Shown in pieces: positions 24,077-34,989 of a stretch of DNA of 64,000 nt; the stretch's first letter is position 1; every line of letters starts with the position of its first letter. Below the pieces are notes generated by a model. It did not search any database. It saw only the letters and a program-made list of their open reading frames with translations, and had not been told where the DNA came from. The DNA is from Lathyrus oleraceus (Eukaryota; Streptophyta; Magnoliopsida; Fabales; Fabaceae): contig NC_066585.1 of NCBI RefSeq assembly GCF_024323335.1, forward strand, positions 182,484,294 to 182,548,293, in the 5' to 3' direction. The position numbers were made by a program, and so were the translations under genes.

Positions 24077-24843
24077 TGTTTACTGGTAAATTTTGTAAAC
24101 AAAATAAGTTTCTATTAATACTTAAGGGATCAAACTCGAAAATATCTCGGAACATATTTGTGTGAACTATGACCTTTGAACATGTTACTGTTGAAATCGA
24201 GATGCAATGTTTGGGATGATAAATGGAACTTGACTAAAATTGAAATGTAAAAACTTTGAAAGTAAAGTGACTAAAGTTGAAACGTAAAAACTTTAAAACT
24301 AAAATGAATAAAAGTAACTTAAATGCAAGAATGACTTTAATGTAACATACTTGAAATTTATAAATGTGGAACACATACGTACATTTCCTCACTCGTTTCT
24401 TAATAACACATGTACTTTAAGTTTGTAGGATTTTTAGTACAATTGCGGACCCTTACAACATAAGTAAGCATCTACTTATATACTAGTCTAAAATAACAGC
24501 CTACAACGATCGACTAAACACATTGTGCCACATTTTTACTTCCATGCAACTGTTGTCTTAGAAAGACTTCCAAGTGTCTTTGAATAACCATCTGATCCTA
24601 TCCAATTCTGACTCATTCGACTAATCAGAATAACCACCCTTAATACTGGAAAATTCACTAAGTCCAGACTTCACAAATACCCCTTGGTCATTCAATTGGA
24701 AATTTCCAAATCACCTTTCGACATGGCAAAGTTATTAAATCAAACCATGGTCTTGATTGACCATTTTCAACTTCACACCTCACTGTGACATGCCCTCGTG
24801 TCTTACTTGTCATTGATATCCATGTCGAAAATCCAAGATAACA
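24077..24843 (-). repeat. 5' LTR of the Tat element
   Basis: Starts TGTTATC at 24843 and ends GTAAACA at 24077 on the minus strand; about 767 bases. A TATA box (TATATAAG, 24482-24475) is present. Confidence 0.85.
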
Positions 24844-25729
24844 ACGCCACCTACTTTATATTTGCCACATCACCATTATTCTTATATGACGCTTGTCATA
24901 CCCCCTTTTTGCCCAAGTCATTCATTCATCGAAAGCATTTGCGTCACAGTTCAATCAGTCATTCATTAGTTCAATAAAAGTCAAAATTCAATCAACTTTC
25001 GTTTTGTTTTAAAATAAAAAATTGAGTTAATTGCATTTCATGCATTTTCATCGTCTCATGCATCTTTTTAAGTCAACCTAATGTCAACCTGAATAAAATT
25101 TTGGATCTACAGACAAGCTGGTTGAACTAATTCTCAAATATACGTAAAATTAATGGGCGAAAAAATTCAAATTCGAGCTTGCATACATCAGTTTTATTGA
25201 TCTTTGATTTGTGTAGTTCAACCTGGCGTGCTCGTTTTTATTTTTTCGACTCATTTTGCGATCACATTTTGATCAGCCTGAACCTTTTCAACCAAGCATT
25301 TTTTACTTCAAAATTTGATCAAAATATGTTTGTCTTCCGAAAGTATATTTTGCACTAATCATGTTGGTGCATTCTTTTTATTTTTCGAACATTTTTGCGC
25401 CCCATTTTTATTTATTTTTAATCATTTTATTTTTATTTTGTAGTCAAAATGATTGGTGGAATTAATTAAAATTAATTGTATTGTTAGTTTTATTATAAGT
25501 TGTGTTGTTTGTTTTTAATTTAATTACCAAAAACTTATTTTCATAACTCAAAAATAAATACAGAAAGAAAAGTAATTGAAGGGAATAAGAATTAGTCTCT
25601 CCATGAATCTTTCCATTCACACCACATAATATACATATTACTCTTCCTCATTTAAAATAAGCATATTGTGTTGTTTTTTGCTACACAATAAATATCAAGG
25701 CATAATTACTTGGACCTTTTTTGTATTTC

Positions 25730-25730
<1 letters not shown>

Positions 25731-25782
<52 letters not shown>
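25731..25782. repeat. (ATT)n microsatellite
   Basis: About 17 perfect ATT units inside the Ogre-B 5' LTR. Confidence 0.9.
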
Positions 25783-26599
25783 TATTTCATTAATTTTCAT
25801 TTATTAAGGTTAGATATATCAAAAAGACCATTGACATTTTTAATACATTTATTTAGGAAAATAATTTTATTTTTTTAATGATATTTTAATTTGTTGTTTT
25901 TATTTTCAATTATTACTACTTTTATTGTTATTAATATTACTTGTTTGATTATTGAATGATATTTTATTATTGTTTTTTTCCTCTAACTTTAGACATTTAA
26001 AAATTAATAATTTGGTCGTCTTAAAACTTTTCGTTATACAAATTAAAATCTGGATTAAAAAGGGAATGAGGAATGCACATCCTTCCGCTCCTCGAATAAA
26101 CGAGTGAGTACATGCGTGCACCCCCTTTTGTTATTAGTATTTCATTTTTCTTTTTTGATTATTTTTAATATTTGTTTAATTTGATTGTAATTTAATTATT
26201 TATTTTCTTGATTGCTAAGTGGATTTGATTTTATTATTTTTTTAATTGATTTCAATGTATTTAGATTAATTAGGTAATCCCTGTCATATTGTACATGTAA
26301 ATATTTTCACTAACCTTGCAACAATTTCCAAGCACTTCCAAAATCAATTTATCCATTCAATTTCAAAATTAACTTCAAACCATTTCAGTAACATTTCAAT
26401 AAATTTCAATATCAAATCATTTTTACCAACATGAGTGCTTGATCCAATGTCAAGTATCTCTTTCGCTCACTTCAAACTCTTTTCATGACCTACTTCAAGC
26501 AATTGATCCAACGTCAAGTGGTCTGTTTTCAAACTCTTTTTCGCGATAAATAATTCGATTAAAAAAGATTTGGACGGAAGTAATTTTCTTCTTCTTTCC

Positions 26600-26934
26600 C
26601 GAACATTCATGTGATGGCCGCATTTAGCCTACCGTTTGGACATTTGTCAATCACATAAAAAAACTTTTAAATAACTGAATCAAGTTAACTCTTTCATGAA
26701 CTAAAAAGGATTAGGGCATGCGTAATTTTCTCCTCTACTCCCCGAGTATTCATGTGATGGCTGCACTTAGCCTACCGTTTGAATACCCGTCGCTCGTTAG
26801 AGAAACACGACTTGATTCTTCACACAATTTTCATAAATAATCCTATTGAAAAAGGATTCGGAGGAAGTAATTTTCTCCTACTTTTCCCGAGTGTTCATGT
26901 GATTGCCACACTTAATCTACCATTTGAACATTCG
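26600..26934 (+). repeat. Three tandem hairpin modules in the Ogre-B LTR
   Basis: Modules at 26600-26646, 26743-26789 and 26888-26934 (spacing 143 and 145). Each has 10-base arms around a loop of exactly 27 bases. Paired positions: 8/10 (two wobbles), 9/10 and 10/10 (one wobble). The loops share TGTGAT.GCC.CA.TTA followed by CTACC.TT, while the arms vary. Confidence 0.65.
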
Positions 26935-27151
26935 TCAGTCACTCAAAAACATCCAAACACATCAAACTTATCTTTTTGCCATTGCGCAACTTTGAAAACC
27001 TTTTCGTAAATGAGTAAGCTTTATCCATATCGACGTGAAACAAACAAAGATTTCATCCTCTAAGAGAGAGCAGTAGGTAAAGGTTTAACCACTCAATATG
27101 TCTAAAACATCACTTTTTAACAGAAACCAACAAATCATTCTTTTCTACAAA

Positions 27152-27226
27152 GAACTACGTAGCCTTGAGTTCTCCGTCGCACCTGAAGATACGTAAGAGT
27201 AGAATTTTGAAATCTTGTCAAGCACC
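27152..27226 (+). other. Degenerate GAACTACG / TACGTA two-hairpin element
   Basis: GAACTACG at the left, GATACGTAAGAG in the middle and CAAGCACC at the right match the layout of elements at 38255, 43742 and 44054. The first hairpin is weak here. The second (AGA..TCT around 27201-27215) has five pairs and a mismatch. Confidence 0.45.
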
Positions 27227-27345
27227 TTGATAAAAAAAAACCTAAAAATCTTTTCTCTTTTTCTCCTTCAATAAGTTGAAGATCTCAAACTAACAATAGC
27301 TAATGTTCAATCACAAGTTTAACTAAAAGGTTCTCATTTAGTACA

Positions 27346-27393
27346 ACGGACGTGAGGGGTGCTAATACCTTCCCCTTGCGTAATCGACTCCCG
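27346..27393 (+). promoter_or_regulatory. 48-base block conserved among Ogre LTR ends
   Basis: Identical at 47 of 48 positions to 44230-44277 in a much more diverged LTR. It contains GAGGGG...CCCCTT, which can form a 6-pair stem (one wobble) with a 12-base loop. Confidence 0.65.
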
Positions 27394-27562
27394 AATTCGA
27401 ATTTGGTTGCGACGACCATTTTCTTTCTATCTTAAAGGTTTTATCGATATTTTCCCTTTACCTCTTTAGAATAAATAAAGTTTGGTGATGACTTTGTTCG
27501 AATCATTTTTCCACGAGCATGCGAACACCCCGCGAAGAATTTCATTTTTTCGAGATGTGACA

Positions 27563-28416
27563 GTTGACGACTTCACTGGGGATTAACTGGATCCAAGCTA
27601 AAGAGAGTCAAACCTAAATTATTAAATTTGTGATTAAATATTGTTCTTCTTTATTTGTTTTCTTCTGTTGTCTTCTCTGTATCTCCTTTGTGCTTTTATT
27701 TGTCATTGGTCCCTGGTATTGTTGATGATGTTCTAATTACTTTGGTATACTTTGTGAGACAAAATCTCCACCCGAATATCGAGAAAAACATTAAGATAGG
27801 ACATGGTTGTGTAATGTTGGTCTGCCGGACTCACTTGTCTTGTTGGGGTAACACAAAAACCACACATAGAGTAGATCCTTTTGCAAATATTGTCAACTAG
27901 CAAGTAATTTTGCTAAGGGGCAATATTTTCTTGTTTGATTCGTGAATCTAAGGACATTTTAGAACATGAGACATTGTGGTTGCATAGTGTTAGCCTGCTG
28001 GACGCACTTGTCTTGTTGGGGTAACACGAGAATCACACGCAAATGAAGTCCTCTTAAGAATATGGTTAAATAGGAAGTAATTTTGATAAGGAGGCAATAT
28101 TCTCAAGAGCGACCTATGAATTTGGGAACCCAAAAACCTAAAGTTACGCTGATTGTTATGTATAAAGCAATAAGAATTGCTCTAAATATTTGTACCTAGA
28201 CTCGATTTGGAACCTGGATCCATCTATCTGGCATTCATTACATTTTTCTTGCAAAAAATAGCATACTCATGCATAAAACAAAAATTTCAAGCATTTGCAT
28301 TCATCAACATGCATACATATTTCTCCATAAAATAAAACTCATGTCACCTCATGTCTATAACCAGTTAGTTGATCCCCTAGTACCCATAGCGAACTTGTGG
28401 TAGCTATTGAAGGATA
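27563..28416 (+). other. Leader of Ogre-B with a tandem duplication
   Basis: Non-coding. Two copies of a 173-base unit start at 27807 and 27980 and share CACTTGTCTTGTTGGGGTAA and AAGTAATTTTG. No ORF1 of the Ogre type could be recognised. Confidence 0.5.
27565..27580 (+). other. Primer binding site of Ogre-B (mutated)
   Basis: TGACGACTTCACTGGG corresponds to TGGCGACTCTGCTGGG of Ogre-C, three bases in from the LTR end. Ogre elements are thought to use an Arg tRNA. Confidence 0.6.
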
Positions 28417-29330
28417 ATGGAGTGTTTGGAAGTGAATCAAGTTATGCTGAGAGAAGACATGAATAATATGAACCATAAGGTGGGCCAGATGTTCGAAGCT
28501 CTGCTAACTTTGTCAAAGTAAAATTTCAAGCATGTCGTTACAGAGAATGTTGATCCTATATCAGGATTTACTGTGGTGAATAACCCATTATACAATTATC
28601 CTCCGCAAGTGGATGAGCATATTCAACCTCAGCGAGCGCACAACATTGTATCCAATAAAACCCCTAAGGTGAGAGGATAATCCATTGTTCAAGTTAGGCA
28701 TATCCCACATCCCACGCCATTGGAAGCCCTTAAGAGGTAGATCCAATGATCAATGTCTAAACTCATCAGGATACTGAAGCTATTCAAATATGTAATGTTC
28801 TGGGTGAACAAATAAGATCCCTAGAAGGAAAATATGCCTATGGTTTGGATGTTGTTGACATGTGCTTAGTGTCAGACATCGTCATCCCACCAAAGTTCAA
28901 GATGCCCGATTTTGAGATGTACAAAGGGGTTAGATGTCCAAAAACTCATTTGACAATGTTTATTCAGAAGATGGTCACGTATGCTCATGATGACAAGTTT
29001 CTCATCCACTGTTTTCAAGATACCCTTAGTGGGGTGTCATTGGAATAGTATATGTAACTGGAAAGAAACAATATTCGCACTTGGAAAGACTTGGCTATGG
29101 CGTTCCTGAAGCAGTACCGATACAACACTGATATGGCTCCTAGTCGTACTCAATTGCAAAATCTTTCTCATAAGAGTAACGAGTTGTTCAAGGATTACAG
29201 CCAAAGATGAAGAGAGTTGGTTGTTCATATTCAGCCATAAATGCTGGATAGAGAGATGGTTGATATGTTTCTAGGTACCTTTGCAGAGCCTATACTTTGA
29301 AAGAATGACATGCATTGTTTCTTCATGTTT
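28417..29330 (+). pseudogene. Gag remnant of Ogre-B
   Basis: From ATG 28417 (MECLEVNQVMLREDMNNMNH) the reading passes several stops and frameshifts to a clear capsid-like core (28845-29048): DIVIPPKFKMPDFEMYKGVR, CPKTHLTMFIQKMVTYAHDD, CFQDTLSGVSLE, then after stops WKDLAMAFLKQYRYNTDMA, PSRTQLQNLSHKSNELFKDY. The same blocks occur in Ogre-C gag (IVIPQKFKAPAFDRYNG, FKQYQFNADMAPSRTQLQ). Homology stops near 29330. Confidence 0.8.
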
Positions 29331-32300
29331 CTCTGACCTGGTGATCCTTAGGCCATATTAGTCATTTTAATTTGCAATTTCTTTGATTGTTAAAGTATTG
29401 TTTGCTTTTAAGTTTGTTGTTTTTAAATGGTAATATTAATAAAATGTACATGCATTTTCTAAATCAATCCATTCATATTCACTCTGCACATACTCATTCT
29501 TCATAAAAAGAAAGAAAAAAAACAATACCAATATTTATTCACTTCAATTTTCTTTATCAAAATTTTGTTTAAGCAAAGATTGGAGGGGAAATGATGAAAA
29601 TGAATACCCAAAATTGCTAACAAGTATGCTTTTGAATAAAACTTTGCTGACGATGTAAGGCAGTGTTTCATTTCCTAAACACCAAAGGTATAGGGAAGAT
29701 AATGCCTCGTCAACCCCTTTTGAGCCTAGAAGTTGGTGTTTCTTTCTAAACGAAAAAACCCTTAATCGGAACCCGGGGTAGGGTTTCAAAGTAAATCATT
29801 CTTCAATTAGGTCTTTTGAAGGTTGTAGCGGGGCCTGATTCAAAATAAACCTTAATCAGCAAGGTTGCATTAACCTGACTCCTAAGATATTTGATAATCA
29901 TTTGTATTGGTATAAATTATATGTATCACTGTTCACACCTTGAATAAACTCTTTGACCCATTTAATGTTTCTTGTCCACATCATTTCAATAATGACGTTG
30001 ATATTAAAAACTTACATGAGCATCACATTAAAATTACTGTTTTTGAATGAACAATTTTATCAGCAATTCAGCTCTTAGAATCAAGGAAGTTCCAACAAGG
30101 AATGATCAGCGAGGAATTTGATCATTCATAGAGGACTCTATTGACTAGGGCAAGCACTCAAAAGACATTGTGGTAAGGGGAAAATCCCTAAAAAAGTCAA
30201 TTAGCATGGGGAAAATTATGTCAAGATTCAGTCAATTTGGGGAAATCACTTCAAGTCTCGATAAATCCCTTTAAAATATCACTTAATCAGGGGCACAACT
30301 TTGAGATTTAGATATTGGGACAAGCCATCTCAAGGTCGGGTTTGGCAAACTGCTTCTAAATGTCCTCTAAAGGAAAATCTCTCTAGAGACCCAATAGATT
30401 GAGGAAATGTACTCTACATGTAGATAAGTCCTATTCATGCCTTCAAGCTGCTCAAGCGGGACATTGTGGTTCATCAGCAACCATTGAGTTCAAGAATGAG
30501 TATCGGGGAATTATGCTAGCACAACATCTTCTTGACGAGAAACTTGTTGCAAGAACCTTTCTTGGTCTTAACCATTTAAACAAGCCGATCATCCTCATGC
30601 ATTAGCATCAATCATGTTTGCATTCATTAGCATTACTCTTGCACCAGATCATGCTTTTAATCTTGTGCATTATGGCGTCACCCATATATCAAAAAATCTA
30701 ACCTTGTTTGCTACCTCAAAGTCCAGTTCTCGTCTAGCACTCACTTTTCAAATCCAGTTCTCGTCTAGAAGTTAATATTGGAATCGAGTTCCCGTCTGGT
30801 AGCCAATTATCATATGGTAGTCAGCCCAATTCCCATCTGGAGGCTTAATTCTCAAGTCAGCTCTCGTCTGACGGTTAAATCAAATCCAGTTCTTGTATGG
30901 AAGTTGAATTTCCAAGTCCATATCATATCTGGTAGCCTATCTTTCTAGCCAGTTCCCATCTTGTAACCGTATTTAAAATATGTTCTCCTCTGAGTTATCA
31001 TTTTCACCAGTTCCCGTCTGGTAGCCCTTATCACAGTCAGTTCTTGTCTAGAAGTTCAATTTCAAAGTCCAAATTTCATTTGGCGCCCATCAAATAGTTG
31101 TTACATGCATTGATCAATCATCACATAAATCACCGTCATGCATTAATCATGTCGCTTCACTCAAGTGTATCATGTAATTCATAAGCACATTTCACATCAT
31201 ACACAAAGTATACAATCATAAGCCTCAACCAGGATTCATCGACTTCTCAAGAAAAATTAATTTAACCTTCGGCAAAACTAAGATTCGAGAGCTATTCTCA
31301 AGAGTAGACTTAGCTCTTTTCTTCAGTGCAAGTTGCATAGAACTGTTCAGAGGCCAGTCAGTAAGTGGTGTTGATCTTCAAGACGAGTTTCTTCTGCAGC
31401 AAAATGATTGATATTCCCCAAAGCAAGCTCTAGTGTCAACAAATTTTTTCCATGTTTTCCCCAGTAGATATCTCCCCACAGAGTTTCCATTGGAAATTTC
31501 TCTAGCAGACTTCACGAGCTCCTCGAACGAGTTCCATTTCAGCAGGATTCCTTAGAAAAGTATCCCCAACAACATTATCCTCAGCAAGTATCTTCGAAGT
31601 ATTTGTGTAAGAAGAACATCTATTCACTAGACTGTCTTAGGTACCAATCTCCCCATCAATTCTGATTGGAAAGAGTCCCTAACATACCATATTCCTTTAT
31701 TGTTCTCAATTAATCTCCAATGAGTCTCCTGTGTGCTTATTCCTTCTAGAGTCTTTTTGTTTTCCCCAACAAAAATGTATCTCCACTAAGAAAGTGTTTA
31801 GATGATTTCAGGAAAGTTATCTTCAGCAAAGAACGACTGAACTTAACTTTGATGAGTACATCTATCTTCAATGAAGGGCATTTAAATATGATGTTACTAA
31901 TAATCTATCTCCACTAAGAAAGTGTTTTGATATGATTACATCCCCAATAATCACATTTGTATATGGATTTATCCGTCCCCTGTATAGCTGCTTAACATGT
32001 TTACATGTTTGTTGCAATCCACCGTGAGCAAGAAGAAAAAGAGTATGATCTGTCAACATTAAGAGTCTACTATCAATCAAGAGCACTGAACAAGATTTTT
32101 TAATCCCCCAACAGAGTGTACTGTCAGTCAAGAGCAATTGAACATTATCTTTTAATCCCTTGAGGAATTCACTTTCAGTCAAGAGAAATTGATTTTGTTT
32201 CCCCATTTCATCCTGACATTTGATGATAAAGGATTCAAGAGTACTTCCTAATCTCTTTGCACTCATTCATATCATCTGATGACTAAGTAAGCAAGAGTAT

Positions 32301-32652
32301 TGCTTTATCTCAATGTGTTCATTTAATTTCATGGTTAAGGATCAAGAGTATTTTTTAATTCTTTTCATCTAATGTTTAAGTATCAGGAGTATTGCTTAAT
32401 CTCTTCTCATCTTATCTCATACTACCTAATTGATGTTTAAGAAAACAAGAGTTTTTCTTAACAACATTTCATCTGATGATTAAGAAGTCAAGATCATTTC
32501 TTGATCATAGTACATCATTTCACTGTATCATATCCCTTGCATCAGAGGGGAAAATTTGGGTATGTTTAATATTTAAACTATCTTTCACCATGACGATTTG
32601 AAGACAAGAGTTCTTCATATCCTCCATTTAAAGATGTTTAAATAGGGGCAGC
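29331..32652 (+). other. 3' non-coding region of Ogre-B
   Basis: No coding homology was found. It holds a tandem hairpin-forming repeat (30723-31060), a loose series of CCCCAGCAG-like motifs (31430-31880) resembling the Ogre-C 3' region, and ends in AATAGGGGCAGC, a purine-rich PPT, just before the 3' LTR. Confidence 0.6.
30723..31060 (+). repeat. Tandem CCAGTTCCCGTCTGG-type hairpin repeat
   Basis: About nine units spaced 30-50 bases. The core is YCAGYTCYCGTCTGR, so each good unit folds as a 4-5 pair hairpin with a 7-base loop. Examples: ACCAG/CTGGT at 31006-31022 and TCAG/CTGA at 30857-30871. Confidence 0.65.
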
Positions 32653-34176
32653 TTTCATACCCCAATTTTCCCCAAGCCATTCATTCATCAAAATAATTTG
32701 CATCACAATTCAGTCATTCATTCATTAGTTTAATAAAAGTCAAAATTTAGTCAACACTCATTTTGTTTTAAAATAAAAAATTGACTTAAATGCATTTCAT
32801 GCATTTTCATCGTCTCATGCATCTTTTTAAGTCGATCTAATGTCAACAAGAATAAATTTTCGGATCTACGGACAAATAGGTTGAATTGATTCTCAAATGT
32901 ACATAAAATTAGTGGACAAAATAATTCAAAGTCGAGCTTAAAGATGTCAGTTTTATTGATCTACGGTTCACGTAGTTCAACCTTACGTGTTCGTTTTGTT
33001 TTTCAACTCCTTTTGCAGTCGTATTTTGATCAACTTGAGCCTTTTCAATAGGGCATTTTTTACTTCGAAATTTGATCAAAACATGTCTGTTTTATGAAAG
33101 TATATTTTGCTGATCATTTTGGTGCATTCATTTTATTTTTCGAGCACTCTTGTGCCCGGTTTTTATTCATTTTTAATCATTTTATTTTTAATTTTTGGTC
33201 AAAATAATTGGTGGAATTAGTTAGAATTAATTGTATTGTTAGTTTGATTATAAGTTGTGTTGTTTGTTTTTAATTTAATGACCAGAAGCTTATTTTCATA
33301 ACTAAAAATAAAAGTAATTGAAGGGAATAAGAATTGGTCTCTCCATGACGTTGTCCATTCACACCACAAGACTCTCTTCACCCTCATTTTTGGTCAACAC
33401 TCATAATATCTCCACCCTTATTTTCGATCAACGCTCATAATATACATAATACTCTTCCTCATTCAAAAACGGAAAGAAAAAAAGAACCAACCTTATATAC
33501 TCCTTCAGACTTTCTCTAACTTTGGATTTTTTTCACCACATACTAACCTCCCTCATCTCTAAACATAACACACTCCCTTCTTCATTCAAACCACACAATA
33601 ACACTAGCTACCAACGTACAAAAAACTTCATCCTTACTTCTCTCTCAGCTCTTGGAAATGGAATAAAGAGAATAGAAAAAAAAGTATGTTTTAATAAACC
33701 AATATTACATCATAAACAACTTTCATAACTTTCATCAACCTCACACAACACTTATAACAACTTCACAACTACACAATCCTCTCCGCTCCATCTCTTTAAA
33801 TCATTCACAACGATATCAACAAATATTAAAACAAAATAGAAATGGAATTAAGAGGAAGAATCTAACCGAACAATCATTGCGCCATCATCAGAATTATTAT
33901 CATCGAAAATCGCCCCCACCATTCACCATTGTGCAGATCTTCCGAAAATGCGTTGATCTCGCCTCCACCATGCTCAACACAACCTCTTCACCATTATTAC
34001 TGAAGTATTCCTCCCTCAAAACATTCTTCATCAACCGTTGCTTCCCTTACACCCTCCACTGGTTTGTTTTTCTATTATGATCGACATTTTTTTCGTGTTC
34101 ATGAGACTTAGTTTTCTGAAGAAATAAAAACCTTACTTTATTTGTTGAAAATGGTTTTGTTTTTGTTTTTTGTTCA
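32653..34176 (+). repeat. 3' LTR of Ogre-B, truncated
   Basis: Starts TTTCATACCCCAATTTTCC (first G of TG changed) after the PPT and aligns with the first 770 bases of 24894-27562. From about 33450 to 34176 it has sequence absent from the 5' LTR, which appears internally deleted or diverged there. Cut at 34177. Confidence 0.75.
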
Positions 34177-34938
34177 TGTCATACCCCAAAATCTTCCCTC
34201 CTATTTTCATCTTTCATTTAACTTCTTGAGATTCATCTACAATCATTCATATCAAACATACGTATATCATCCATTGCATACACAAATCATCATAGATTCA
34301 AGGTTTATGATTATTTATACCTAACAAGAGCATAGGATTTCCCAAGGTTCAAGCCCTAGGGACTTTTGTGGTGTAGACAATATGGAAATCCTATCCTATG
34401 AATCAAGGCATGAAACCCTAGTTTTGATTCACGAAAATTGTGGGCCAATTGGTTTGGATTTGATTGTAGAGTCATGTTGCTTGGTTTGAGATCTTTGTTT
34501 ATGTGGCTTACATCTTGATCTTGGATTAATTGTGTAACCCTAGTTCATGAAATATGGTATTTTATCACTTTGGTTTGCATCATGCCTTTGTTATTTGGAA
34601 TCAATCATCAAGTTTGTTATTGGTGAGGCAGAAGTCAACTTTAGGGTTGATCATCTGTTGACTATGGATTATTACATGATTATTTATTTGATGATTCATT
34701 TGGTCTAAGTCTTCATTATTCAAGTTTTCATTCAAGTTTCATAGTACATTCAAAGATCATGACTCAAGGAAAGTTCAAATAAATTTTGGAAGGAAGAGAT
34801 TCTATTTGAAAATAAGGCACATTGCATTAAATCAAAGGTTATTTTTCTTGACAAAAGTGCCCATTTCATTCACAATACCAAGAATTACAAAGATCCATAT
34901 AAAAATTACAACAACAAAAAAGTAGCTTTGACCTACAA

Positions 34939-34989
34939 TTGACTTTGGTCAAGTGTTAACTTTTTAGTTAACCACTTGACCAAAGTCAA
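34939..34989. promoter_or_regulatory. Long W-box palindrome in the LTR
   Basis: Arms of 22 and 23 bases (34939-34960 and 34967-34989) pair with one bulge around a 6-base loop. Each arm contains TTGACTTTGGTCAA, two inverted TTGAC cores of the WRKY-factor W-box. Regulatory role is inferred. Confidence 0.55.

Larger units (their letters stand above)
11890..24843 (-). mobile_element. Tat-lineage Ty3/gypsy retrotransposon with antisense PMD gene
   Basis: A full-length old element of about 13 kb on -. Order in its own direction: 5' LTR (24843-24077), PBS, gag, protease, RT, RNase H with a second archaeal-type RNase H-like domain, integrase, a 3.7-kb antisense gene region, a G-run PPT and the 3' LTR (12669-11890). 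LTRs differ at many positions and all coding parts are broken. The 5-base flanks (TCGTC left, ACGCC right) match at 3 of 5 positions, so a decayed target duplication is possible but unproven. Confidence 0.85.
24894..27562 (+). repeat. 5' LTR of Ogre-B
   Basis: Starts TGTCATACCCCCTTTTTGCC and ends GAGATGTGACA, directly followed by a primer-site-like sequence. The first 770 bases align with 32653-33450. It contains an (ATT)n tract, three hairpin modules (26600-26934), a two-hairpin element (27152-27226) and the 48-base block (27346-27393). Confidence 0.8.
24894..34176 (+). mobile_element. Ogre-B: Ogre-like element, pol deleted, 3' LTR truncated
   Basis: A 5' LTR (24894-27562) and the start of a matching 3' LTR (32653-34176) flank about 5.1 kb holding a leader, a broken gag and a long repeat-bearing 3' region. 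No protease, RT or integrase is recognisable, so it is a deletion derivative. The 3' LTR is cut at 34177 by the start of another Ogre-type LTR. The PBS and a 48-base conserved block near the LTR end tie it to Ogre-C. Confidence 0.75.

Noticed and set aside
11885..24848. Target-site duplication of the Tat element (TCGTC / ACGCC)
   Set aside because: Only 3 of 5 bases match, so it is not reported as a feature.
30723..31060. Regularly spaced short repeats resembling a CRISPR array
   Set aside because: Spacing is irregular, repeats are degenerate, and the context is a plant retroelement.
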